A DNA stretch of 64,000 nucleotides from Cytophagaceae bacterium SCN 52-12 (GTDB lineage Bacteria > Bacteroidota > Bacteroidia > Cytophagales > Spirosomataceae). The DNA lies in the NCBI GenBank assembly GCA_001724175.1, contig MEDT01000039.1:28007-92006 (forward strand), in the 5' to 3' direction. A program made the position numbers and the translations under genes. The notes below the pieces were generated by a model, which was not told the origin of the DNA, did not search any database, and saw only the letters and a program-made list of their open reading frames with translations. This document shows positions 17,463 through 26,935 of the stretch, piece by piece (position 1 is the first letter of the stretch; each line of letters starts with the position of its first letter).

Positions 17463-20400
17463 TCAAAAAGTTAAATCGATACCGATGTTGACCCGTTTTG
17501 GCGTGGGATAGGCGCCTGCGCTTGCATCGCCGCCCGACATGGCTGCTTCCCGGTCGTCCGGAAGCCGCGACCAGAACCACAGGTTGTTCCCGTTTACAAA
17601 CAGGCGGAGATTGGATAAGCCGAGCCGGCTCAGGACAGGCTTCTGGAATGTATAGGCAACTTCCGCTGTTTTCAGGCGCAGGTACGAGCCGTCATATATG
17701 AAATAATCGCCGATAAACTGCCCCTGCGATTTCCAGCGCGGGATAAACGAGCTGGCATCCTGGTTGTCCTTAGACCAGTAGTCCCTCACGTGCGCGAACA
17801 GGGTATTCTGGTACATGTAAAAGTTATTGAGAGGGATGTTTCTCGACACGTTGTTGACGCCGTAAAACTGGAGCGTCACGCTGAAGCCCTTGTAATCCCC
17901 GCCGATACTGGCGTTGTAGCTGTTCATCGGGACTTCCGAATAGCCGAAGGGAACCGTATCGTCATTCCCGGTAATGACCCCGTCGCCGTTGAAGTCTGCG
18001 ATATTGTAGTAGCCCGGCAGCTTGGAAAGATCGTTGGTTTGCTGCGGTGTGCTGGCAAACACTTCATCCCAGTTGTTGTAGAAGCCGGTGCGTACCTGCG
18101 ACCTTATCTGGCCGATCTGGTAGCCGGCCTGCTTCAGGTAGGCTGCCTGCAGCACGGGATCGTCGCGGTTGATGATCTTGTTTTCGGTATGTGTCAGGGA
18201 GAACATGCTCCACAGGTGCAGCCCGTTGGAAAAGCCTTTGTTCAGCCTCAGCTCCAGCTCATAGCCCTTCGATTTGACCTGTCCCAGGTTGGCCGACGGA
18301 GGCGTGGCTCCGAAATAGGGCGGGATCGCACGCGAGGTGCCGTCTATGATGATATCGGTCCTGTTTTCGGTAAAATAGTCGAAATTAATGGATACCAGGT
18401 CTTTAAATAGGCCGATTTCGGCGCCGTAGTTCGTTTTCCTGGCTTTTTCCCACCGGATATTCGGGTTCCCGACGATTTGCTCCTTGTAAAAATTATAGGG
18501 GCTCCTTTCGTTCGGGTTGGCATTCAGCAGGGCGGAATTGATACCCTGGCCGCCATACTGATACTGCGACTGGTAGGCCCAGCGGGCCCCGCCGGCATCG
18601 TCGCCCACGACCCCGGAGCTGTAGCGGAATTTCAGGCGGTTCATCCATTCCACGTCGAAAAATTTCTCATTGGAAGCATACCAGCCGGCCGCAAAGGAAG
18701 GGAAGAAGTCGAACCGGTAGCCGGGGCCGAATTTTTCGGAGCCGTTATAGGCGCCGTTGAACTCGAAAAGGTACCGGGTATCGTAGTCGTAGGTGGTTCT
18801 GAATACCCAATCTTCGCGATAGCTCGGGAACATGCTTCCGCGCGCGAACTGCTCTCTTTTGAAGAGGGCCATGGCTCCTACGTGGTGTACGCCGAAGTCG
18901 CGCGTATAGTTGATCTGGTGCTGGTGCATCAGCCTTCTCAGGGTGGCGGAGGCTGACGTTTCTTCGGCATTGATCGTCCAGGGGTTCACCACCCAATCGA
19001 ACGCGTTCGCCGCCGTTACGGGAGTCGTTTCCGTATATTCGCCGGGGTCCTGGTCGCCTCCCGTATAGCGGGAGGGATACACGATTTTACCGAGAAGGTT
19101 TCCTTCCGGTCTCACGTGGTTCTGATCGGAGATCCCGCCCAGGGTCTGCATCCCGTTATCATAAAACAACGAGCCGGTGTAGCTCAGGCCCTTGGTGATA
19201 AAATCCAGCTTCTGCTCGAGCGAGAAGTCTGCCCTGAGCTCCACGTTGCGCTGCTGCCATACGCCCGTGTTGTAGATGAGGGCAACCGGGTTTTGCAGCG
19301 CTTCGGGAGGCAGCGCGTAGCTTTGCCCCCAGCTTCCGTCGGGATATTGCGGCAGGATGACGTCCGGGGGAAAGCGGTAGGCCGCAGCCCATGCGAGCAG
19401 GTTGTTGCCGGAGCTGGCGTTGTTATAGGAGTAGTTCGTGCTTTTCTGGCTGAACAAACCGGCGAGGTTAACCCTCAGGTTGGTGGTTTTGGTCAGCTTG
19501 AAATCGAGATTGCTCCTGAAATTGAAGCGGTTGAAACCATAGCTCGGATCGTAGCCTTTGTGGTTGTCGTATTTGCGGAACATATCCCCTTCGTTGAGGT
19601 ACGACAGGGAGCCGAAGTACTTGACAAAGCTGGTTCCTCCTGAAACATTCAGGTTGGCCCGCTGGGACCACGACACATCCCTGAACATCGCCTTCTCCCA
19701 ATCGACATTCGGATAAAGCATGGCGTCTGTGGCCGACTGGGGCTTTTTATAACGCAGCGCCACTTCATAAGGGACATAATCGCCCCATGAAACCGGGCTG
19801 ATAGGGCCCTCCCTCTCGATCATCTCGTTCCTGACCATGATCGCTTCATACGAATCCAGCTTTTCGGGCAGCCTCGATACCGACAATGCGGTAGCGCTGT
19901 AGTTGAAAGACAGCTGGGGCTTAGACTCGGACCCTCTTTTCGTTGTGATGAGAATAACTCCGTTCGCACCCTTTACCCCGAAGACGGCAGTAGCCGAGGC
20001 ATCTTTCAGCACGGAGATCGTTTCCACCTCGCTGACGTCTACATTGCTCATATCACGCTCTACGCCGTCGATCAGGATGAGCGGCTGGCCGCCGTTCCAG
20101 GTATTGCGCCCGCGGATGAAGATGGAGGTAGCATTACCGCCGGTCAGCGTACCGCCGGGCTCCCCGCTGGAGGTGATGGTGGTAAGGCCGGGCAGTTGGC
20201 CGGTGAGCGCCTGTTTCAGATCGGTTACGTTGCCGGCCCGTTTGAGGTCTTCCTGGTTGGCCTGTACGATCGATCCCACCACGCTCTGCTTTCGCTGCGT
20301 ACCGAAGCCCACGACGACTACTTCATCCAGTATTTTTTCATCTACTTTCAGGGAGACTTTGACCGAGGCCTGGTTTCCGACGACAACCTCCTGTGAAAGG

Positions 20401-20984
20401 TAGCCCACGAACGAAAACACCAGGACGGCGTCCCTATCGGGAACGCTGATGGTGAATTTGCCGGTTACATCGGTCGTCGTTCCCTGCTGCGTGCCTTTCA
20501 GCAGCACGCTGACACCCGGCAGACCTTCGCCGGTCTCGTCTGTGACGGTACCCTGGATCCTGATGTCGGCAGGCTCCAGGGATAATCCGTCCGGTTCCGC
20601 AGAAACCTGCCCGGTCTCGGGCTCGCTCGGGGTGAGCACCACCTGGTTCCCGATAAGCCGGTACTTGATATGAAGGGGTGTGAGCAGCTGTTCCAGCACA
20701 TCCGAAAGCTTGTCATTCCGGTAGTCTACCGTGGCCCGCAGCTCTTCCGAAATAAGCCTTGTCCGGTAAGTAAACTTGACATTAGCCTGCCGTTCTATGC
20801 GAACGAGTATCTCCGCCACCTTCCGGTTGTCCAGCTGGAGGTTTATCCTGCGGTTAAGCAGGTCCTGGGCGTCCGCTTCCCTTGCCAGCGACATCCCGGC
20901 GAAGGAAATGGCCATGAAAACCTGTATCAGGGATACTTTCATGAGGCTACATAAGATTTTTTGGAAATCTGAATCTTTTTTCAT
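17463..20984 (-). CDS. SusC/RagA family TonB-linked outer membrane protein with N-terminal STN domain
   Basis: STN segment (NRRINLQLDNRKVAEILVRIERQANVKFTYRTRLIS), carboxypeptidase-regulatory-like domain, DEVVVVGFGTQRKQSVVGSI, plug motif ISVLKDASATAVFGVKGANGVILITTKRG. Confidence 0.95.
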   Translation of the reverse strand: MKKDSDFQKILCSLMKVSLIQVFMAISFAGMSLAREADAQDLLNRRINLQLDNRKVAEILVRIERQANVKFTYRTRLISEELRATVDYRNDKLSDVLEQLLTPLHIKYRLIGNQVVLTPSEPETGQVSAEPDGLSLEPADIRIQGTVTDETGEGLPGVSVLLKGTQQGTTTDVTGKFTISVPDRDAVLVFSFVGYLSQEVVVGNQASVKVSLKVDEKILDEVVVVGFGTQRKQSVVGSIVQANQEDLKRAGNVTDLKQALTGQLPGLTTITSSGEPGGTLTGGNATSIFIRGRNTWNGGQPLILIDGVERDMSNVDVSEVETISVLKDASATAVFGVKGANGVILITTKRGSESKPQLSFNYSATALSVSRLPEKLDSYEAIMVRNEMIEREGPISPVSWGDYVPYEVALRYKKPQSATDAMLYPNVDWEKAMFRDVSWSQRANLNVSGGTSFVKYFGSLSYLNEGDMFRKYDNHKGYDPSYGFNRFNFRSNLDFKLTKTTNLRVNLAGLFSQKSTNYSYNNASSGNNLLAWAAAYRFPPDVILPQYPDGSWGQSYALPPEALQNPVALIYNTGVWQQRNVELRADFSLEQKLDFITKGLSYTGSLFYDNGMQTLGGISDQNHVRPEGNLLGKIVYPSRYTGGDQDPGEYTETTPVTAANAFDWVVNPWTINAEETSASATLRRLMHQHQINYTRDFGVHHVGAMALFKREQFARGSMFPSYREDWVFRTTYDYDTRYLFEFNGAYNGSEKFGPGYRFDFFPSFAAGWYASNEKFFDVEWMNRLKFRYSSGVVGDDAGGARWAYQSQYQYGGQGINSALLNANPNERSPYNFYKEQIVGNPNIRWEKARKTNYGAEIGLFKDLVSINFDYFTENRTDIIIDGTSRAIPPYFGATPPSANLGQVKSKGYELELRLNKGFSNGLHLWSMFSLTHTENKIINRDDPVLQAAYLKQAGYQIGQIRSQVRTGFYNNWDEVFASTPQQTNDLSKLPGYYNIADFNGDGVITGNDDTVPFGYSEVPMNSYNASIGGDYKGFSVTLQFYGVNNVSRNIPLNNFYMYQNTLFAHVRDYWSKDNQDASSFIPRWKSQGQFIGDYFIYDGSYLRLKTAEVAYTFQKPVLSRLGLSNLRLFVNGNNLWFWSRLPDDREAAMSGGDASAGAYPTPKRVNIGIDLTF

Positions 20985-21081
20985 TGATTTGATCAGTTCT
21001 TGTTTTTCAGCAAAAGCAATAACTATCCCTTTATCCTAATTGACGGATATTATTATACGTTATCAAGTAAAGGGTACGAAG

Positions 21082-21107
21082 CCGGGAAACGCTGCAACCG
21101 TTCCCGG
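21082..21107. other. hairpin in the fecR-susC intergenic leader
   Basis: CCGGGAA(A)CG / CGTTCCCGG with one bulge, between FecR stop and SusC start; no strong U-tract. Confidence 0.5.
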
Positions 21108-21205
21108 TTTCATCATAATTAAGTAATCTGTTTATATCATCGGCAGTTGAATTAGGTTTAAGTTCAAGTTGAGATCAAGTTCATTTGGTCGGCAGGCTGC
21201 TCCGC

Positions 21206-22315
21206 TCACTGGCATTTCTTCCCGCTGACGACGATTTGCGCGTCTACCACTTTATAGGATGCATCGATGGCTTCGCAAAGGACGTCGAGCTTTTCGAAAA
21301 GGCTTACATCGTCATCCAGCGTACTGGTGAGCCGGCAATCGGAGAGCAGTTCCTGGTCAAACAGTATTTCAGTATCGTATACTTTTTCCAACGCCCTGAA
21401 AATATCGGAAACGGGTGCATTCTGGAAAGCGAATTGCTGAAGCTCTTCCGTAGAAAGGACCGGAACCGGTTCGGGTACCAGCGTCCTGGTGAACTTTTCG
21501 ACTCTTTTGGAGTAGTCTACCTGCTGGTTGGCGCGCAGGATCAGCCCCTGTGATTCTGGATCTTCCTGCGGGTTTTTGGGAGCCGCGAAGACCGATACCT
21601 TCCCGGTTCTCACGACTACCGTCACATTGTCGCTTCCTTTCCTGGCCCTGATGTTGAAAGAAGTTCCCAGGACTTTGGTGATCAGCCCGTTGGAATACAC
21701 CAGGAAGGGCCTTTCCGTATCTCTGGTGACTTCGAAAAAGGCTTCCCCGATGAGCTGTACATTTCTTGTAGCGCCCGAAAAATTCCGGTTGCTATACCTG
21801 ATGGTGCCGTTTGGCTGCAAGGTTACGCGGCTGCTGTCGGGCAATATAATGACGCTGGCAGCGGCGGTATTGTTCGTGATCTGCTCCAGCTCCGAATCGG
21901 GAAGGATATCGAGGCTGTCGGGGGTAAAGAAGGACAAGGAAGGATTATGGCTGCGCGAGCCGTTTTCTAAAGTAAAAAGAAGGTACCCGGCCCCGATTGC
22001 CGCAACAACGGCAGCGGCCGCTTTAGCCCAGGAGCGCTGCCACCATTTGAGATGCTTTTTCCCCGACGCGATAGATTTTTGAAGGTTTGCCCATATTTCT
22101 TCTGTATCTCCCTGGTTAACAGCTGTTTGGGAGGCCGTAGCGAGATTTTGCACGGTTTGTATTGCACGACGGACTACCGGGCGCTGGTAAGGAAAAGTCT
22201 CCTGGAAATCATTCCAGTACTGATCACTTTGCGGGCCGGGAGACAATACCCATTTGACAAAATGTTCATCCTGAGCGAAATCTTCAAAACTATAGGCGGC
22301 GTATTTTTCAAACAT
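21206..22315 (-). CDS. FecR-family anti-sigma factor
   Basis: DSSRVTLQPNGTIRYSNRNFSGATRNVQLIGEAFFEVTRDTERPFLVYSNGLITKVLGTSFNIRA; TM before it; DUF4974-like C-terminus. Confidence 0.93.
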   Translation of the reverse strand: MFEKYAAYSFEDFAQDEHFVKWVLSPGPQSDQYWNDFQETFPYQRPVVRRAIQTVQNLATASQTAVNQGDTEEIWANLQKSIASGKKHLKWWQRSWAKAAAAVVAAIGAGYLLFTLENGSRSHNPSLSFFTPDSLDILPDSELEQITNNTAAASVIILPDSSRVTLQPNGTIRYSNRNFSGATRNVQLIGEAFFEVTRDTERPFLVYSNGLITKVLGTSFNIRARKGSDNVTVVVRTGKVSVFAAPKNPQEDPESQGLILRANQQVDYSKRVEKFTRTLVPEPVPVLSTEELQQFAFQNAPVSDIFRALEKVYDTEILFDQELLSDCRLTSTLDDDVSLFEKLDVLCEAIDASYKVVDAQIVVSGKKCQ

Positions 22316-22460
22316 CTGTTTCCAGGGTAACTTCTAACCCCTAAATGAAAGAAAGCTATCCTTGTACTCACTCAAAAAAAGAAAAAGTTATTTTTTTTAT
22401 AAAAAACATTAAGGTATTAAGGGCATTAAGCCCCTCATTAACTATCCTGTAGCAGCGGCC

Positions 22461-22480
22461 GCTTAACTCCTTAATGGTTA
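22461..22480. repeat. CTTAA(c/t)TCCTTAATGG short repeat in sigma-fecR gap (copy A)
   Basis: gcttaactccttaatggtta resembles ccttaattccttaatggttt in the sigma-fecR gap at 37.6 kb. Confidence 0.5.
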
Positions 22481-22486
22481 CTCTTT

Positions 22487-23071
22487 TTATCCGAAAATTT
22501 TAATCAGGGAGAGGATAAGGCCCCCGGCGATTTCAAAGTGGTTCCTGAGGTGCACGATCGCGCGGTGCAGGAGATTGCGGACAGACTGGTTGTTCATCTG
22601 CATGACAGACGAGATCTCTTCAAGGCTGAAGGAATGAAAATACCGCAGCTGTATGGCTTCCTGCTGGCGTTTCGGCAGCCTGTCGATGGCTTGCTTGAGC
22701 TGCGACAGCTGGCCGGAGCGGGTTTCCTGTTCTATAAGCTCCTGCTCCCGGGAAGCGTCCGCCAGGAGCTCGTCAATCCTGAAGCCCTGCTCGTAAGGCG
22801 ATGGATCCGTCGACGTCCGGACGATCCGGTTCCGTAAAGAACGGAACAAATAATATTTAATGGAATCTGTTTCCGACAGCTTCTCCCGATGCAGCCAGAT
22901 ATGAAGGAACAGGTCGTGGATGCTGTCTTTGATCAACTGCCGGTTTGACGTGATCCGGTAGCCATAGCTCAGCAATTCGGCAATGTGCATCCTGTAAATG
23001 CTGCCAAATGCCTGGCTGTCCCCTTCGCGGAACCTGTTCCATAAATGAAGATCTGACGATGGAAAATCCAT
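22487..23071 (-). CDS. ECF RNA polymerase sigma factor
   Basis: DSIHDLFLHIWLHREKL, RLPKRQQEAIQLRYFHSFSLEEISSVMQMNNQSVRNLLHRAIVHLR. Start at 23071 (MDFPSSDLHLWNRF) preferred over 23122. Confidence 0.92.
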   Translation of the reverse strand: MDFPSSDLHLWNRFREGDSQAFGSIYRMHIAELLSYGYRITSNRQLIKDSIHDLFLHIWLHREKLSETDSIKYYLFRSLRNRIVRTSTDPSPYEQGFRIDELLADASREQELIEQETRSGQLSQLKQAIDRLPKRQQEAIQLRYFHSFSLEEISSVMQMNNQSVRNLLHRAIVHLRNHFEIAGGLILSLIKIFG

Positions 23072-23151
23072 AGTGTGGAAACGATTCGGGTCCAAACTTA
23101 CAAAGTCCGGCGATTCGGGCAATACTATCTCGCGTTAAACAATTATTAATA

Positions 23152-23159
23152 TAAGTTTG
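23152..23159 (+). promoter_or_regulatory. possible Bacteroidota -7 element TAAGTTTG
   Basis: Matches TAnnTTTG in the divergent region upstream of the YncE-like gene; no clear -33 element. Confidence 0.25.
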
Positions 23160-23356
23160 AAGTCATTCATTTTTACCCGGCGCCGGATATTTATTTACTG
23201 GATCCGCCCGGAAAGATTTTCCGGATTTATAAGATTCATTTGGGGTAGACGCCGTTTCATGCTACTTGTCAGGTAGTGGAGCACGCGCAGGTCCGGGCCG
23301 TTACGGAACAGGGCCGCCTGCTGCTCCGGGTTTTCATTACTTTATAAAACATCAGC

Positions 23357-24403
23357 ATGCATAAGATCGTATTAACATCGTTGTGGATTGCGGCAGGACT
23401 GGCTGCCAACGCGCAGCAAAAGCAGCCGGCTGCCTACCAGGTCGGGGCGGTTCAGAAAATCAATTCCGAAGTTTACCAGCTGGTGCATAATCCTGCCGAC
23501 GGGAACATCTACGTGGCGGGCCCTAAAGCAGGCTTTAACAGGCAGGTTGACAATTTTGTATTCGTGCTCCGGGGTAGCGATCTCAAGGTGATCGACTCTA
23601 TCAATGTAGGTAAAAACCTGCCTTTCGGGATTGCGCTCAACAATAAAACCCAGACGCTTTATGTAGGGCATTCGATTCAGAACTCCGTAAGCGCCATAGA
23701 GCTGAAAACGAAAAAGCAAACGATCATCGCAGGCGCAAAGGAGAAGGGCAAAATCAGGGAGATCGTGGTGGACGAGGCTAAAAACCTTGTCTATGTCTCC
23801 GACCACGGGAATCCTTCGGTCTGGGTGATCGACGGGAAAACCAACACGTTCGTGCAGGCGATAGATCAGCCGGGCGCGTACCTGATCGGACTTAATGTCG
23901 ACCCCGTGCGCGGACGCGTATATGCGACGGACGGCAACACTATGGAAGGCAATATCCTGGTATTCGATTCGGAAAAACGCGAGCTGGTCGGCAAGTACAG
24001 GACCTGGTCTTACTGTCCGCTCAACATCGCGGTCGACTATCGTAATAACCGGCTTTTTGTCAGCCAGTCGAACGACAACAATGTGACGGTTGTGGACGGC
24101 GCTACCGGGGAGATCATCAACAAGGTTTATCTGGGCTACGATGCATCTCCCATCGGGCTGGTTTTTGACGAGGAAAGGAACGTGTTGTATACCGCCAACC
24201 GTAACAAAAAGGAAGTAGCGGTGGTAGATGCGGACAATTTCAAGGTCAGAGAGCGGATACCTACCGGCGGACTGCCCAATACGATCAGCCTCGACAAGGC
24301 TACCGGGCTGATTTATGTCACCAACAAAAATGCGGGTCGCGGCAAGACCGGGGAAGTGCTGGAAAATGCGAACACGGTGATCAAGATTTCCCGGATCGAT
24401 TAA
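23357..24403 (+). CDS. YncE-family beta-propeller protein
   Basis: Repeated YVxD/VxVID/TxxVxxxID blades (NLVYVSDHGNPSVWVIDGKTNTFVQAID, NRLFVSQSNDNNVTVVDGATGEIINKV); signal peptide. Confidence 0.88.
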   Translation: MHKIVLTSLWIAAGLAANAQQKQPAAYQVGAVQKINSEVYQLVHNPADGNIYVAGPKAGFNRQVDNFVFVLRGSDLKVIDSINVGKNLPFGIALNNKTQTLYVGHSIQNSVSAIELKTKKQTIIAGAKEKGKIREIVVDEAKNLVYVSDHGNPSVWVIDGKTNTFVQAIDQPGAYLIGLNVDPVRGRVYATDGNTMEGNILVFDSEKRELVGKYRTWSYCPLNIAVDYRNNRLFVSQSNDNNVTVVDGATGEIINKVYLGYDASPIGLVFDEERNVLYTANRNKKEVAVVDADNFKVRERIPTGGLPNTISLDKATGLIYVTNKNAGRGKTGEVLENANTVIKISRID

Positions 24404-26770
24404 ATGAAACCGCTTTTCCGCATCGGGGTTTTGATCCTGATCTCTTTCCGGCTGGCAGGCCAGTCGGCGCTTGTCGAGGGCAGGGTGGCAGACAAGGGCA
24501 GCGGCCAGGCGCTGATCGGGGCGGTTGTAACAGCCCTCAGCCTGCCCGATTCGGCTGTAGTGCGGCAGACCACTACGACAGCGACCGGTAAATTCGGCCT
24601 GCTGGTGCCCCACGGAGGCCGGTATGCGCTGCAGGTAACATATGTCGGGTACGAAACGGCTTTCCTGCCCGCTGTACGGGTAAATAAGGAGCTGCTTATC
24701 CAGGCCGGCGACCTGATGCTGAAGGAGGATGCCGTTTTGCTCGGGGCAGTCTCGGTTTCCGGGAAGCGGGCGGCGATCAGCCAGGGAGTAGACAGGATGT
24801 CTGTCGATGTTTCAGGCAGCGCGATCGCGGAAGGCAACAATGTGCTGGAGCTTCTCGAGCGGACGCCCGGTATCAGCATGCAGGGCGAAGGCAGCTTTGC
24901 GGTAAACGGCAGAGAAGGCGCGAAAGTAATGCTTGACGGACGGACGACCTACCTCTCCGGCCCGCAGCTGGCGCTGCTTCTCAAAGGGATGCAGGCCAGG
25001 GATGTCGGCAAGATCGAAATCATGAGCAGCCCGTCGGCCCGCCAGGATGCCGAAGGCAGCGGAGGCCTCATCAATATCATCACGAAAAAGAACAGGAGAT
25101 CGTCGGGATGGAGCGGCGATGTTTTCAGCCGGGGGACGCTCGGGCGGAGGCCTCAATACGCTGCCGGCGGTGGGCTCAGCTACAAAACCGAAAAGCTGAA
25201 TGTATTCCTGAATGCCAGTCACGGGTACGATGAAAGCCGGGCGAGCAGCTATAACGAGCGGATTTTCACCGACAGCGAAAACGGGCTTTTGTCTACGCGC
25301 CAGCATGACGCCAGCCGGACAGATCCCGGGAGGAACTATGCCGTGCGGGGAGGCTTCGAATTCACTCCCGATACAAGCAGCGTGGCCGGTTTTTCGGCCA
25401 ACTGGATCAAAGGGCGCTATCTCAGCTTTTCAGATTCGGAGCTCGGGTTTTATGACCGCCGGCAAACGCTGCTCAGGCAGACAAAGACCCGCAGCGATTT
25501 CGATGAAATCTACAATAACCTCACCTACTCCCTCTATTATAACAGGCGTTTCAGAGGAGAAGGTCATGAGCTGAAAATCGCCGTTGACTATGCCCCGCAC
25601 GGGAACGCGTATGACAACGGGTTCTATACGAGGTATTTTGATGAAAGGGGAAACGTCAGCCGCATGCCGTCCGCGCGGAGGAACGTCCAGGACCTGGGCA
25701 ACACTACCTACGCCGCCGGCATAGATTATGTCCTGCCGGCAGGAAAAGATTCCAAAATCGAGGTGGGTTGGAAAGGAACCTACCTCTGCATCGACAACAG
25801 CGTCGGGAATGATACGCTCCGGGACGATACGGAATGGATGCGGGACAACGCTACCTCCAACGCTTTCCGGTACGGCCAGCACCTGCAGGCGGGATACCTG
25901 ATCTACAGCTCGAAGTTTAAAAAGCTTTCGTACCAGGCGGGCCTCAGGGGAGAGTATACCGGGACCCTGGCCGACCAGGTAACCCTGCACGAGCGGGTGA
26001 AACGTCATTACTTCGACCTTTTTCCCAACCTTTACCTGAACTATCCGCTTTCGGACAGGCATCATGCCAGGCTGGCCTACAGCCGGAGGATCGCGCGTCC
26101 GGGAGATCACGACGTCAACATTTTCAGGGGGTATGAAGATCCTTTCAATTACTGGGAAGGGAACGCCTTTTTACGGCCGTCCAAAACCCATGTCCTGGAG
26201 CTGGGTCATGCTTTTGATAACCAATTGTTTACGACCGTATCCTATAACCGGGGGACCGACGTGATCATGCACATCGCGCGGATAGGAGAGCAGCCGGGGG
26301 AAACGCTCACCCGGCCTGAAAATGTGGGGACTTTTGCAAACTACGGGCTTAGCATCATGTATAATACTTCTTTTAATTCCTGGTGGGATGTTTCCAGCTA
26401 CCTCAACGGGTTTCGAAACGAATACCGGGGCAGCTTTGGAGAGGTGCCGCTTGACAACAGCGCCAACAGCTGGTCGGCCAACACGCGGCACAGCCTGCGC
26501 CTGTCGGAAGCTTTCCAGCTGGAAGGGGTCGGCTACTATCGCTCCGGGACGGCATCAGGCGTGATGACGACGGCGCCTGCATACGGGCTCGACGTCAGCG
26601 TCAGCCGGTCGCTGGCGGAGAAGAAGCTGATGATCAGGCTGGCCGGTACGGGAATCATCCGGAACGGGAAGCCCGAAACAAGCGCTTTGTACGGGAATTT
26701 GCGAAGTTTCGGGTACGCCCGGCCCGATAACCGCAAAGTGACGCTGTCGCTGAGCTACAGGTTTGAATGA
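24404..26770 (+). CDS. outer membrane beta-barrel / TonB-dependent-receptor-like protein
   Basis: Carboxypeptidase-regulatory-like N-domain, plug-like VLELLERTPGISMQGEGSFAVNGREGAKVMLDGRTTYLSG...GSGGLINIITKK, C-terminal VTLSLSYRFE. Starts directly at the previous stop codon (TAAATG). Confidence 0.88.
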   Translation: MKPLFRIGVLILISFRLAGQSALVEGRVADKGSGQALIGAVVTALSLPDSAVVRQTTTTATGKFGLLVPHGGRYALQVTYVGYETAFLPAVRVNKELLIQAGDLMLKEDAVLLGAVSVSGKRAAISQGVDRMSVDVSGSAIAEGNNVLELLERTPGISMQGEGSFAVNGREGAKVMLDGRTTYLSGPQLALLLKGMQARDVGKIEIMSSPSARQDAEGSGGLINIITKKNRRSSGWSGDVFSRGTLGRRPQYAAGGGLSYKTEKLNVFLNASHGYDESRASSYNERIFTDSENGLLSTRQHDASRTDPGRNYAVRGGFEFTPDTSSVAGFSANWIKGRYLSFSDSELGFYDRRQTLLRQTKTRSDFDEIYNNLTYSLYYNRRFRGEGHELKIAVDYAPHGNAYDNGFYTRYFDERGNVSRMPSARRNVQDLGNTTYAAGIDYVLPAGKDSKIEVGWKGTYLCIDNSVGNDTLRDDTEWMRDNATSNAFRYGQHLQAGYLIYSSKFKKLSYQAGLRGEYTGTLADQVTLHERVKRHYFDLFPNLYLNYPLSDRHHARLAYSRRIARPGDHDVNIFRGYEDPFNYWEGNAFLRPSKTHVLELGHAFDNQLFTTVSYNRGTDVIMHIARIGEQPGETLTRPENVGTFANYGLSIMYNTSFNSWWDVSSYLNGFRNEYRGSFGEVPLDNSANSWSANTRHSLRLSEAFQLEGVGYYRSGTASGVMTTAPAYGLDVSVSRSLAEKKLMIRLAGTGIIRNGKPETSALYGNLRSFGYARPDNRKVTLSLSYRFE

Positions 26771-26797
26771 ACCGGCTGCCCGCCTCGCAGCCGGTTC
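26769..26797. terminator. hairpin at the stop codon of the receptor gene, possible terminator
   Basis: GAACCGGCTG-n9-CAGCCGGTTC, perfect 10-bp stem overlapping the TGA; no long U-tract. Confidence 0.5.
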
Positions 26798-26863
26798 TTG
26801 AAAGCGGAAGATTTGCACTGCAGATGTACGCATTCCGGACCGGCGGGCGTTAATGAAGGAATA

Positions 26864-26935
26864 AGCCGGTGATAACGCCGGCTGATAGCTGACAGCCGAT
26901 GGCTGATCGCTTTTTATACGGATTATACGGATGAA
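26864..26935 (+). repeat. intergenic GCTGATAGC/TTTTTATAC leader-type repeat (copy)
   Basis: GGCTGATAGCTGACAGCCGATGGCTGATCGCTTTTTATACGGATTATACGGATG, ending at the start codon of the L,D-transpeptidase ORF; related to elements at 10.6, 42.6 and 44.5 kb. Confidence 0.55.

Noticed and set aside
12567-20984. Large direct repeat or duplicated segment covering the tandem SusCD pairs
   Set aside because: The pairs are divergent at sequence level and differ in STN domain; ordinary paralogous family members.
23372-24613. 413-aa minus-strand ORF opposite YncE
   Set aside because: Antisense shadow of repeat-containing propeller gene; apparent repeats are the complement of propeller blades.
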